Assembly (NCBI GenBank): GCA_960531495.1
Contig: OY482854.1
Location: forward strand, 7,848,259 to 7,912,258
Length of the DNA stretch: 64,000 nt
Direction: 5' to 3'
Source: Zeus faber
Taxonomy: Eukaryota; Chordata; Actinopteri; Zeiformes; Zeidae
Of this stretch, positions 1 through 9,035 are shown in pieces. Below the pieces are notes generated by a model. The model saw nothing but the letters and a program-made list of their open reading frames with translations, did no database searches and was not told the DNA's origin. Made by a program: the position numbers and the translations under genes. Every line of letters starts with the position of its first letter. Positions within the stretch are counted from its first letter, which is position 1.

Positions 1-414
1 TGTATCTATTGTCACTCGCTTGCTTTTGGCCAATAAACAAGCTTCAGTCAGGCCCACAAGCTCAGCAAGTTGTGCAGAAGCAGGTTGTGGTATTACTTCT
101 GCTTTCTTAACAACAAATTCAGTTCCCTTGACTACTGCTTAACCAGCACTCAATGTGTCTCCTATTTGATAGCAGGACCCATCAGTCCAATACTCCACAT
201 CTGACACATGCAGTGGGAAAGCTTGCAAGTCTGATCTGAGCTTTGCATATCTCTCTACTTCCTGAACACAATAATGTGGCTCTCCATCCTCTGGTGTTGG
301 CAAATTCTCAGCTGGATTTACCGTGACACACCTTACTAAGGTGACATCTCCCTGCTCTAAGAGCCTATGATAGTCTCTTAGCCTCGACATAGTCAATGAT
401 GCTTTCTCATACAT
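1..414 (-). pseudogene. ERV-1 pol: RNase H domain fragment
   Basis: The minus-strand frame from 414 leads into an RNase H start motif, WTDGSCY, which supplies the first catalytic aspartate. After an in-frame TAA at 139-141 the same frame resumes and shows an AELVGLTEACLLAK stretch with the conserved glutamate, then runs off the left edge. The domain degrades the RNA strand of the RNA-DNA hybrid during reverse transcription. The stop codon and the SINE inserted just upstream (430-628) show it is not functional. It was continuous with the RT segment at 629-1623 before the SINE inserted. Confidence 0.8.
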
Positions 415-429
415 CAGATGAACATGAGC

Positions 430-628
430 ATAGCGTAGCAGGAGGTTGAGCTGGCCATCTAGTAATCTAAAGGATGCCGGTTCGATCCCAGGCTCCTCCT
501 GCTAGCATGCTGTAGTGTCCTTGAGCAAGACACTTAACCCCTAATTGCTCCTGATGGCTGCGTCCGTCGGAGTATGAATAATTGTAAGTCGCATTGGATA
601 AAAGCTTCTGCTAAATGTAATGTAATGA
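430..628 (+). mobile_element. tRNA-derived SINE (family S1), copy 1, inserted in ERV-1 pol
   Basis: A tRNA-like head has a box B motif GGTTCGATCCC at 479-489. It is followed by the S1 body (CTTGAGCAAGACACTTAACC) and by a tail reading GGATAAAAGCTTCTGCTAAATG. The same unit occurs at 5567-5766 (minus) and 20046-20255 (plus). The insertion separates the ERV-1 RT/connection region, whose frame ends near 629, from the RNase H part starting at 414. Pol III-transcribed SINEs of this type are mobilised in trans by LINEs. Confidence 0.85.
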
Positions 629-1623
629 ACTCCCACCATTGCTCTGTAGCACCGTGGTAGCCCCAATTCTACATCTGAATAGTCAGTAGAAAAATACGAA
701 ACTGGTTGAGGGCGTTGTACCTGTGGGCTGACAAAGAATTGCACATGCATATTTGCCTCCAGTGGACGTAGCTGCAAAAAGTTCTTAGAGTAGTCTGGCA
801 GCGCTAGCGCTGGAGCTTCTTGTAGCCTCTGTTTGATCGTTTCAAATGCCATAAGACCTTCCTGCATCCAGGTGAGGTTACAATGGAGGTGAGCATTCCC
901 AGTCTCTTTTATTATTACTCTCAAAGGCCCTGTTAGGCAGGCATAATCTTCTACCCAGGCTGAAGAATGTCCCGCAATGCCAAGAAATGTCATAATCTCT
1001 CTGACTGTTCTAGGCTTTGGTGCCTTTCGAATGGCTTCCAAATGACTCTCAGAGATGCATCTGTGTCCATGGGTTATTGTTTGACCCAAATAAACGGCTT
1101 TTTCCTGACAATACTGTAGTTTCTTCTGAGAGGCCTTGTGTCCTTTGTCTACCAATAGTTGTAACAGTTTGATTGAATCCTCATGGCACGTTTCCTTATC
1201 TGGTGAACAGATGACGAAGTTGTCCACATACTGAATGACAGTACTTTTCAAAATCTGATCAATCCCAGCCAAGTCATCCTGCAACACTTTATTGAAAATA
1301 TTAGGGCTATGTTTGAATCCTTGCGGGAGCCTCTTGTACTTGAAGGTTTGGCCTTTGTATGTGAATCCAAACAACCCTTGACTTTCGTCGCTCAGTGGAA
1401 CACTGAAAAAAGCTCCACACAAATCCATAGTGAACTGTGTAGCCTCTGGAGGAATTTGGGCTAGCAAAGTATGTGGATCTGGTACATCTGCTGGAAAATC
1501 CGGCACCACTTCATTTATCGCTCTCAAATCATGTACCAAGCGATAGGACTCATCTGGTTTCTTTAATTCCAATGTTTGTTTATCAAACACAGGATAAGAT
1601 GTAAATTCCTTGTGCAAGGACAT
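629..1623 (-). pseudogene. ERV-1 pol: reverse transcriptase, palm, thumb and connection
   Basis: An open minus-strand frame of about 330 codons matches gamma-type retroviral RT. It has LKKPDESYRLVHDLRAIN near the start, a FTMDLCGAFFSVPL block (first catalytic Asp), LPQGFKHSPNIFN (motif B) and an active-site box reading YVDN at 1219-1230 where the family has YVDD. Further on are a FLGIAGHSSAW thumb segment and a connection region. The last residues before 629 (CYRAMVGVH) are retroviral; the frame then runs into the SINE. The first methionine of the frame is not a native start: the N-terminal RT leader lies at 2567-2740, beyond the inserted LINE. The changed active-site Asp and the insertions indicate an inactive relic. 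Confidence 0.9.
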
Positions 1624-2566
1624 ACCTAAGAGTGTCGTGATGAATGGTAGAACGTCTTAATGTCATCTTGTCGTCTTAGTGATGAATGTTGGTGAATGGT
1701 GGGAGCTGGATACGCAACATCAGTAGTGTATCCTTGGATCTTGGGATGTTTCGGCCTCTACACTATACACCCTCCCCAAGGTGGCCAGCTACAGGCTGAT
1801 CGGACCTGAGCTTGCGTGAGTCCAGACTCGTCACGAGAAAGAAAGCCATATTGATGGCAGACTTCTCGAGGGACTATGCATGGCAGGGGCGTCCTACTCC
1901 CTGAGTCAAGCCAAAGCTGACCGCATACCTACTGGTTTGCTACTTTGGGGCCCAACAGGGGTCTTTCCTCCTCATAAAAAGCCACTGGCTGCTCCTTTCG
2001 GCTGCCTCTGATGCAGCTTTGATGGCTGAGCGCTGGTTCTGGCCTCTAACTCCCAGGTCAGTGAACAGTCTGGTGGTAGATCTTGCCACAAACCCTCTGC
2101 ATCCGACCTCCACTGGGCGGACCTCAGCGTTCCAGCCACGGTGTTGTGCTTCAGCAGCGAGCTCGGCGTAGCGTAGATGTTTTCGCTCATAAGCCTCATC
2201 CACTGCGTCCTCCCAGGGTACTGTGAGTTCGATAATGTACACCTTCTTCAGAGAAGGAGACCACAGCATCAGGTCAGGTCTCAGGATAGTTGTAGCAATC
2301 TCTGGAGGAAAAACCAGCTGTCGGCCAATGTCAGCCAGCATCTTCCAGTCACGGGCTAAGCGTAGCTGGCCTCGCTCAGATGGTGTAGAGCAGCTTCTAG
2401 TTACCTTAGCCCCCTCACGGACAAAGATAGTTGCCCGTTGTTTGTTGGATGCTGGTGGTGGTAGGGAGTTGGTGGCAGTTCGTTTGTCCTCCAGAGTGGA
2501 TGCAAGGACTTTCAGGACTTGGTTGTGACGCCACGTATAACATCCTTGGGTGAGACTGGTAGGCGT
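1624..2566 (-). mobile_element. 5'-truncated LINE tail with restriction-like endonuclease domain, inserted in ERV-1 RT
   Basis: ERV-1 RT leader sequence ends at about 2567 and RT resumes at about 1623. The 0.94 kb between is foreign. It encodes the C-terminal part of a fish-type non-LTR element (1943-2566), then about 300 bp of 3' UTR (1624-1940) containing CCTTGGGGAGGGTGTATAG read on the minus strand. 5' truncation is typical of target-primed LINE insertion. I could not define a clean target duplication. The clade is inferred from the post-RT RHN motif and the PD...E arrangement, which recall R2/NeSL-type elements. Confidence 0.7.
1943..2566 (-). pseudogene. LINE ORF C-terminus: RHN post-RT motif plus putative PD-(D/E)XK nuclease
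   Basis: About 208 codons are open on the minus strand, ending at a TAA-type stop at 1940-1942. The start reads QGCYTWRHNQVLKVLA, like the segment that follows the CCHC knuckle in restriction-endonuclease-type LINEs. About 70 residues later comes IATTILRPDLMLWS followed by KKVYIIELTVPWEDAV, an RPD...E spacing compatible with a restriction-like endonuclease core. The tail has VEVGCRGFVARSTTRL. This type of C-terminus recurs in many fish genomes. No stop interrupts it, and the frame continues in phase upstream into ERV-1 RT leader codons as far as a TAG at 2657-2659. Confidence 0.65.
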
Positions 2567-3192
2567 TCCAATATAGGCGTATTGCTCTTTTAACAGTCCT
2601 TCAATTTGTGGTGCAATACCTTTGATTGCCTCCTCCTTTAGTGGGTATTGGTTCTTCTAAGGAGGTTTGGTTCCTGGTCTCAGTTCAACTCTCACCGGTT
2701 GGGCTGACTTCACAAGTCCGATGTCAGTACTATGTCATGACCACAAACATTCCAATTTAGCGCTGAACATTGACTCATATGTCATCTGTATCACTTGTGG
2801 TTGTCCTTGTCCTTGAGCTGAAATCATGATTTTCATGAACTTCTGCTCTTCACTTATCCAAAGAGCAAGATTCTCCTTTATTGGTGAAAAAATTGCTTCC
2901 TCAGCTTCTGCCATCATTTCTCCTATATGCTTCGCTCAAATCCTTCAGCCACCATTAAGGTCACATGTGGCACACTTTTCTCAATATCATACTCTTTCTC
3001 GAGATACTCATTAGTGTTTATCTTCATAGCTGCTCCTTGTGGTCCCACAGTTATGCAGCATGAGGTCAGTTGAACATGCTTGGGTTGACAACTCAACCAT
3101 TCTTCCGGATCTAATTGGTCAGCTTTCTTGAAATATTTCAGCGTGGAGTGATGTGGATACTCAGGGGGCTTAGCATCAGGGATATTTGCCAC
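2567..3192 (-). pseudogene. ERV-1 pol: protease-RT linker and RT N-terminus
   Basis: Minus-strand pieces in sequence: 3192-2923 has YPHHSTLKYFKKADQ and ends with KSVPHVTLMVAEGF; 2917-2735 is a hydrophilic stretch; 2740-2567 reads the RT N-terminal leader (QPVRVELRPGTKPP, stop, QYPLKEEAIKGI, EGLLKEQ). The leader is the part of gamma-type RT preceding the first palm block. It is broken by a TAG at 2657-2659 and by frame changes between the pieces, and is cut off at about 2566 by the LINE insertion. The remainder of RT continues at 1623. Confidence 0.75.
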
Positions 3193-3268
3193 AATGAACT
3201 ACTCCCACATCTTGGCTGGCTCTAATAGCTATGGACTAAGATTTCCAATTCAATATACTGAAGAAGTC

Positions 3269-3640
3269 TCAACTCTCTGGTGCCATAAATAATTGGTGGT
3301 AGACATCAGGTGGCACATCCACCAGACAGCCATCCGGTGTACACCGTATTGTACAATTTAGTTTGAACATAGCATCTCTTCCCAAGAGTGCAATGGGTGT
3401 ATGTTCTGACACCAAAATAGGTAGTGTGATTTTCCGATTTCTATAGCAGAGCTCAATTGGTTTTATGAGAGGATTCAGCTGTTTCACACCCTCAAACCCG
3501 ATTATCCATACCAATTGGTCAGACATGGGGAGATGTATAGCATCTTCAGGCCGAACACAGGTGAAAGCTACTTCCAATGGCTTATCATTTATTTTCACCT
3601 CTATTTTTGGATCTTGCTCCGGCCCTGATACTACTAGCTG
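3269..3640 (-). pseudogene. ERV-1 protease-like segment, catalytic triad not visible
   Basis: The minus-strand frame has INDKPLEVAFTC at the position of the first beta strands of a retropepsin, and ends with IALLGRDAMFKLNC, the conserved C-terminal LLGRD-type motif of retroviral aspartic proteases. It sits correctly between the zinc knuckle and RT. I do not see the Asp-Thr/Ser-Gly catalytic triad where it is expected, shortly after the first strand; the frame reads VRPEDAIHL there. Either the site decayed or this lineage is unusual in that segment. Confidence 0.6.
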
Positions 3641-3769
3641 ACACCTCCCTTTCGAGTCTTCCGGGCACCCCTAGAAACCAGGTTCCGGACCCCTGTAAGG
3701 GTTCGCCGGTCCCCCGGGTGGCTGTGGTTGTCCTCTGAAGCCTCCTCTGAAGCCTTCTCTGAAGCTGTA

Positions 3770-3811
3770 GCAGTCACGTGCAAAGTGGTCTAGTTGTCCA
3801 CAATTATGACA
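3770..3811 (-). other. ERV-1 gag nucleocapsid CCHC zinc knuckle
   Basis: The minus-strand codons give [14 protein letters not shown], a perfect C-x2-C-x4-H-x4-C retroviral zinc knuckle used for genomic RNA packaging. It is followed by an arginine- and glycine-rich stretch ([14 protein letters not shown]). One knuckle is the usual number in gamma-type retroviruses. Confidence 0.9.
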
Positions 3812-4016
3812 CGCTCCTTGAGACTGTTGGAAATTTCCTCCTCTTCCTCTCCCTTAATTTCCTTGACCTCTTCCTCTCCATGTTTGTGGTTGGTCAAAAA
3901 CTGCCGGTGGAAAGGAGACATTTGGGACCACAGGTGGTAGAACCTGAATCTGCCCTTGCTCTGGTTGTGGTGGTCATTGATTTGGTTGTGACTGGCTCTG
4001 CATAACCACAGCTCGT

Positions 4017-5566
4017 TTATTTCCCTTCCTCTTGTTGTCCACCAACAAGTGGAGTTTTCTCAGTCTCCTGGTCCTGGTCATTCTGGTCTTGCTCCTTTTT
4101 ATGATATAGCTCCACTTGATGTGCTATGTGGTCCATATAAACAGCTTTGGTCATGCTTCCAAGACCAACCACTGCCAATTTGCTCCTCACTTCTAGAGGC
4201 AGCCCCTTCTGTATTTTGGCTCGGAGAATTGATTTCTCCATTTGATTCAAATCTGGATCATTTCCTATGACATTTCTCCACACTTGATGAGTTCTTGACA
4301 CATAAGCTCTTGGATTTTCCTGTGGGCCCAATGCCTCGATAAAGATGTTGTCCGGGTGTACGTTTGTTGGAAATTTCAATGCTCTCCATAGCCAACCTCT
4401 ACTTGCAGCAAACAATTCTGGATCATACACTGCAGTTGCCACGTTTCTGTTAAGCCTGCCGCCTGCAGGATCTCTTCCATAGCTCGGACTCCAATGAGGC
4501 TGGCCAAAAGTATTTTATTATCTCCCATGGCAGGCTGTGTTCCCACCAAAACCTCTTCCAGCTTTGAGATCCATGGATGTGCTCCATCTTGAAGAGTGGG
4601 TAACTTTTCAAGTATGTTAGACATGTCTGTATTCTGCCAAGGCTTGTATTCTAAATTTTGTCCTCGAATATCACTGCGCACTTTTTGTCAGGTCTCTTTC
4701 CTTTTCTTGGATGTAGTCCATACCTCAAAGTGTCTGGCTTTTGAGGCTTTTTCTTCTGTTGTTTCTTCTCTGTTATTTTCAGTTCTTGTAATCATTTTTC
4801 CAATGCTTGTCGAACTTCGGGACAGGTGGAGTCCCTTATGTCCTCAAGGCATCCATCTATACTCCTCTCAATCTCTCTTTAAACCATGCATCTGTCATCT
4901 CCTACCCCAGTGCTGGCTGCTCACGGTTGAAAACAGGAAGGACCTTCTTTCTCAGATTCTTCATCGCTTTCACCCTGTTCAATCTCATCCGTGTCGTCCG
5001 TTCCTGGTGCCATTTTCCTGACTGGTCGATCTCATTTTTTTCTGCACTTTGGCCAACATCCGTCTGACTGCGGGGTCGTATTCCAATAGCTTCGTCAGAG
5101 TCACTTCCAATCTCTTCTTCTATTTCCAGACTTCTGACTCATTGTTGCTTCCCAGACGGTTCCTTCTCTTGGTACTGTTGGAGCTCAGATAGATCTTGAT
5201 GGTTGTTTTAGCTTTGCCCATCTCTATTATTTGCTCATCTTCATCTTTGAAGAGATAGTTGCCTTCCTGTGTAATCACTGGGAGCTGGAGATAAACATCA
5301 ATTAACTTCACCTCCTTCTCATAAGGTGGGGGCTTCTTTACAGATGCTGTATGTGAGAAGGGTGCGGTAATCTTCTCCATCAATTTTTCTGTTTCCTTTT
5401 CATTTTTCTTTATTTCTTGTCTACTTTGTTCTCTTTTTTTCTTTGCAGCTTCGAACCATGTCTGTCCCTCCTTTGTGAACAGATGCAGAATGCCAAGTTC
5501 TGTTTGTCTTTTCTCCTTGCGTCTCTTCCCTTTCTTGCCTTTAATTTAATTTACTTCATATTACAG
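4017..5566 (-). pseudogene. ERV-1 gag: matrix end, PPPY motif and capsid
   Basis: Read right to left. A charged, lysine-rich matrix-like part (5566-5384) flows in frame into 5383-5120, which carries a PPPY late-domain motif at 5321-5332 (budding motif recruiting NEDD4-type ligases). 5119-4682 is acidic and broken. Capsid follows in two frames: 4681-4376 (with DGAHPWISKLEEVLVG) and 4442-4017 (ENPRAYVSRTHQVWRNVIG, then a charged tail GGQQEEGK before the knuckle). The two capsid frames overlap at 4376-4442 in different phases, so at least one indel is present. The gag N-terminus is cut by the SINE at 5567. Confidence 0.8.
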
Positions 5567-5766
5567 ATTACATTACATTTAGCAGAAGCTTTTATCCAAA
5601 GCGACTTACAATTGTTCAAACACCGACAGATGCAGCCATCAGGAGCAATTAGGGGTTAAGTGTCTTGCTCAAGGACGCTACAGCATGCTAGCAGGAGGAG
5701 CCTGGGATCGAACCAGCAGCCTTTAGATTACTAGACCACCAGCTCTACCGCCTGAGCTATCATCCC
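5567..5766 (-). mobile_element. tRNA-derived SINE (family S1), copy 2
   Basis: Reverse complement of the S1 unit. The tail (ATTTAGCAGAAGCTTTTATCC on the plus strand) comes first, then the TTAAGTGTCTTGCTCAAGG body, then a tRNA-like head with box B near 5707 and a box A-like GATAGCTCAGGCGGTAGAGC reading on the minus strand at 5745-5764. It interrupts the 5' part of ERV-1 gag and so is younger than ERV-1. Confidence 0.85.
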
Positions 5767-6125
5767 CTAATATGTGGACTGAGGGTTCGTTCACTTAAGT
5801 CCAAAAACAAGAGAAGTGGAGATCCCTCAGAAGATAGGTGTAACGTGGTATGCTGAGTGGACCCAGGTGCAGAGAACGAGGCAGAGGCAGCGATGCGGTG
5901 GCAAAAATAAAGGTTTTACTTGTAACAAGCACAAAAAACCGACAAAAGACAACGGACGGTAGTTATTCAGGCAGGCAGGAGAGGCGGTCTTTGGGATAGT
6001 AATAACAGTGGACCTCTGAAAGCAGGACGGGACCACCAATTCAGCCAGGGGGGCATGAATATGAAATGTTATCGCATGTGCTGCAAATGAGAACCGTTTA
6101 ACACAGTCACACAGGTTCTCACCTG
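5767..6125 (-). pseudogene. Short L2-like LINE RT scrap (about 5953-6055) in otherwise unassigned sequence
   Basis: On the minus strand 6055-5953 reads PLAELVVPSCFQRSTVITIP then ASPACLNNYRP, the N-terminal RT block (VPxCFK...IPVPK...LNxYRP) of fish L2/CR1-group LINEs. The same block appears at 60640-60760 in a longer copy. The fragment ends abruptly after YRP. The adjoining 5845-5950 contains CTGCACCTGGGTCCACTCAG on the minus strand, which resembles the end of some fish LTRs but is too short to classify. Confidence 0.6.
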
Positions 6126-6760
6126 GTGGAGATACTGTTTGATGTCGTGGATGTATGGCAGCTAACAGATAAAGACGTAGTTCTGGTGACGGACAACACA
6201 TCTCTCATGGTGGTTGCAGCGCAAGTCGGAATATTCTCTCATATAAAATGCTTTGCTCATACGTTGAATCTTGCATCACAATGGGCACTTCAGCTACCCA
6301 TGGTCTGCTGGTCCTTCCACTGCAGCACTACCGCGAACCACCATCTGCAAGAATATCGGAAACTTCTTGGCCTGCCAAGTCGTAAGCTGAAAACTGTGTT
6401 GCTATGAGGTGGAACAGCACTTAGAGCACTTGGTGGAGAGCAAGCAATTGGGCCACCTTGCTATCTCCTGAGGTGAGAAGAGGAGAGTCTGACCTCTACA
6501 CTCTCAACAAAACAGATTTGCTAAATACAGAGGATGCTGTGAAGGCATGAAAACCAATGAAAGATGCCACTACATTGTCAGAGAACAATCCAACTGTTTG
6601 TCTCATTGCTCTATTAAATGCACAACTCCTCCAGAACATGACAGACACAATTGGAGACTCACCAATGATCCAAGAGCTCAAGTATCCCATCAAAGCAGAT
6701 GAGTGAGGCAGAAAATAACATCCTTCATACAACCTCTGCCATGGATCTCTCTCCTCACAG
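6126..6760 (+). pseudogene. hAT transposase (ZBED1-like), central part
   Basis: The plus frame reads DVVLVTDNTSLMVVAA, then KCFAHTLNLASQWAL, then a HCSTTANHHLQEYRKLLGLP segment: the core of hAT-family transposases with the catalytic-region CxxH motif and insertion-domain start. After a frame break the sequence continues with LNKTDLLNTEDAVKA and IGDSPMIQELKYPIKADE, the C-terminal half of the same protein type. A TGA and indels break the frame. It ends at a GT near 6813, possibly an old splice donor. BED finger and N-terminus are absent. Confidence 0.8.
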
Positions 6761-7049
6761 AGGAGAGATTTGAGATCTATGGAGGTGTGACTACAGAGGC
6801 TGCATCCTTGGAGGTAATTTCACCACATTTCATGTCAAACTTATACAATTAAAACAAACTTAAAATTGTCATTACAATATTAAGTAGCTACAATGAGTAA
6901 AAGATTTACAACACTGGGAAAAACAGTTATTCTCATAGATGTATTCTCATATTCTCATATTGTATTCTTCTTAAAAAAATAAAAATAAAGATATGAGCTG
7001 TTACACTGACTGAGAAAGTGCTAACTGCTGGTTTAATGCTGTAATTTCC

Positions 7050-7370
7050 TTTGTTTAAAGAAAAACTAAAGAAGTAATGCTTCCCGTAGAAGACAATAGG
7101 CCTACATGTCCCACTGCTCCCAAAAGAAAGGCCTCATTGCTGCTTGTAAGTTTGCTGGGACATGCTTTCACTGAAGGTACATTACAACTGAAGACCACCA
7201 GCCCCATCTCTGCCTCTCCGTGAGGAACTTTTGAACCGTTGGCGTGTCCGTCGGGTCACATTTCTTCTCCTTTCCAGGCTGTCGAAGAGACTTGTGAATC
7301 TCGAGTACAAGCGTGTCTGCAGAGAGAGTTTTCTCAACTGCAGGAGATGGGGTAACTGTAAAAAGAAGAG
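7050..7370 (+). pseudogene. hAT transposase C-terminal dimerisation region
   Basis: After about 230 bp of AT-rich sequence the plus strand resumes with a PKRKASLLLV-like stretch (about 7115-7150). Around 7308-7360 one frame reads SVSAERVFSTAGDGVTVKRR, the ER-x-FS-x-AG signature of the hAT C-terminal dimerisation domain. This probably belongs to the same element as 6126-6760. Frames are broken by indels. Confidence 0.75.
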
Positions 7371-7551
7371 ACTTCCAATGTCAATGTCCAAGCCGGACCA
7401 CGATAGATGTATACCTGTACATTTTGCACTTGAGGTGATAATCAAAATAGATTGTTGGCTAGCATCAGGCACACTGAAAAGTAAATAAGCCATTGGTACA
7501 TCATCCACAAGATGTCCCGGTGGGACAGTCCTGCCTGTCAAACAAAAAAAA

Positions 7552-8277
7552 AAGGTACGGAGAAAGCGTTGCGCTGAATATTTATTATTGGGATTTTTTT
7601 GGACAGGCAAGGAAGATCAACCGTTACCGGTGTGCGTGGTGTGTTCCGAGATTTTATCAAACAAAGCTCGAAAGCCATGTAAACTGGGCCGTCACCTCAA
7701 GACAAAACACCAACAGTACATATCCAAGCCGCTTAAGTTTTTCGATAATAAACACAAGGAGTATCAGGGCAAGAAGAAAGTCATCGAAACGTCATGAATG
7801 GGCACCAAGTACGCAAATCCCGATCTGTCCAACAGAGCTATGTGATTTCTGATGCATTTCCCGATGACGTATCTGTGTGAGACTTACTTTTCGGCACTTG
7901 ATGCATTGAAGACGAAATACAGGAATAAACTGAATGTTGAGCCAAATCTTCGCATGAGATTGTCATTTCTTAAGCCAAACATCAAGCATTTGGTGTCTGC
8001 CATGCAACATTTGCCTTCTCATGAGGTTAGTTAATATTAATGTGCTCCTGTTATTGTTAGTTTTAGCAGTGCTGGCGTGAGTTGTGAGTTTTAACCAACC
8101 TCTTTTTTGGTTTTACCACTACTGCACTGTTTGTATGAGAATGCATATGATTGTTAAAATATGCGTCCTGTGAGAATGCACTGTTTGCTCCCATATTACT
8201 TCTGGTCGGATGTGGGCTGCAAACACTTTTGAGATTTTCAAGTGGGCCGCGAGTCCAAAAAGGTTGGGAACCGCTGA
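7552..8277 (+). mobile_element. Internally deleted hAT element (ZBED5/SCAND3-like)
   Basis: A BED-type zinc finger (7588-7797) is joined to a transposase C-terminus (7852-8033), with most of the catalytic core missing. The right end at 8240-8277 reads, reverse-complemented, CAGCGGTTCCCAACCTTTTT, a typical hAT terminal repeat. I did not find a clear left terminal repeat, so the left boundary is approximate. Confidence 0.7.
7588..8034 (+). pseudogene. BED zinc finger and C-terminal fragment of a ZBED5-like hAT transposase
   Basis: The first part reads LPVCVVCSEILSN, then KPCKLGRHLKTKH (C-x2-C...H-x4-H BED finger, DNA binding) and PLKFFDNKHKEYQGKK. A stop follows at 7795. A second frame gives MTYLCETYFSALDALKTKYR, NKLNVEPNLRMRLS and PNIKHLVSAMQ, the C-terminal dimerisation segment of ZBED5/SCAND3-type proteins. 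The roughly 400-residue RNase H-like core between them is gone, so no transposition activity is expected. Confidence 0.8.
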
Positions 8278-8284
8278 ACTAGTG

Positions 8285-8668
8285 TTCTTACACAAGAAAA
8301 AGAAGAAGAATCTTTAATCGTCACACAGCACACCACACTACAGATAGTGGCCGGTGAAATGTGGCCTCTGCGTTTAACCCTTCCTGGCTTGTCCTTCCTC
8401 CAGGGGCACAGCCAGGAGCAGTGGGCAGCATTCGTGGACACGCCCAGGGACCTGGTGATGAGTGTCCATCGCTGGTCAGACGATGATGTGTGCATGTTTT
8501 TGGTGGAGGAATCCCCATGTGAGCACAGGGAGAGCATGCAAACTCCACACAGAAAGGCTGTGAGATAACCCGCTGGAGCACTGTGCCAACAGCGCCCCAG
8601 GCGAGAATTGAACCTAGGACCTTCTTGCTGTGAGGAGGCAGTGCAACGCACTGCGCTACCGTGCCGCC
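8285..8668 (-). mobile_element. tRNA-derived SINE (family S2), copy 1
   Basis: Read on the minus strand, it starts with GGCGGCACGGTAGCGCAGTG at 8668 (box A) and has box B GGTTCAATTC near 8603-8614. The body contains TTTCTGTGTGGAGTTTGCAT and CACTGCTCCTGGCTG, and the end reads GACGATTAAAGATTCTTCTT. The same body occurs at 23046-23395. Box A and B mark an internal pol III promoter. Confidence 0.85.
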
Positions 8669-9035
8669 AAAAATTCCCTAATGCTGAGCAGTGAGCAGTT
8701 TTTTACTCACATTTTACTTTGACTGAAAAGGTTGAAAGGTTCATTTACATTGATACTGGGATTTAACATTTTCACACAAATATGTGACCCACCGCAGACA
8801 TTGGGTACATTTGGTGGCTTTTGACTTTTTTTTCAAATCATTTGAAAGTGAAGAATCAGAGCTTCAAAACAAGGTGTTGCTTGTGCAAATCGAGCAAATA
8901 TTTGTAAAGCTATGACCTGTTAATGACAAGAGTGTGGCAAACTGTAATTCTGAGATAATCATCTTCAAAGTTTTCCCCCACATTTGGCTTTATTCAGCCA
9001 GCCCCAGGATGCAAATGGTTGGAGGATCAACCTCA

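Larger units (their letters stand above)
1..5566 (-). mobile_element. ERV-1: decayed gamma-type endogenous retrovirus, gag-pol part, runs off the left edge
   Basis: Reading leftwards on the minus strand the order is gag (5566-4017), CCHC zinc knuckle (about 3790), protease-like segment (3640-3269), RT (split, 3192-2567 and 1623-629) and RNase H (414-1). This is the standard retroviral gag-pro-pol order. Integrase, env and the 3' LTR would lie beyond position 1, and I see no convincing 5' LTR to the right. The copy is dead: gag carries frame breaks, pol carries in-frame stops, and two younger retroelements sit inside pol (a SINE at 430-628 and a LINE tail at 1624-2566). The pol style (one continuous gag-pol-like reading, N-terminal RT leader, single CCHC knuckle, PPPY motif in gag) fits gamma or epsilon-like fish retroviruses; the exact genus is inference. 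Confidence 0.85.

Noticed and set aside
5845..5950. LTR-like terminal text (CTGCACCTGGGTCCACTCAG, minus strand) as the missing 5' LTR of ERV-1
   Set aside because: Too short, no polyadenylation signal or primer site next to it, and it runs into an L2-like scrap rather than a retroviral leader.
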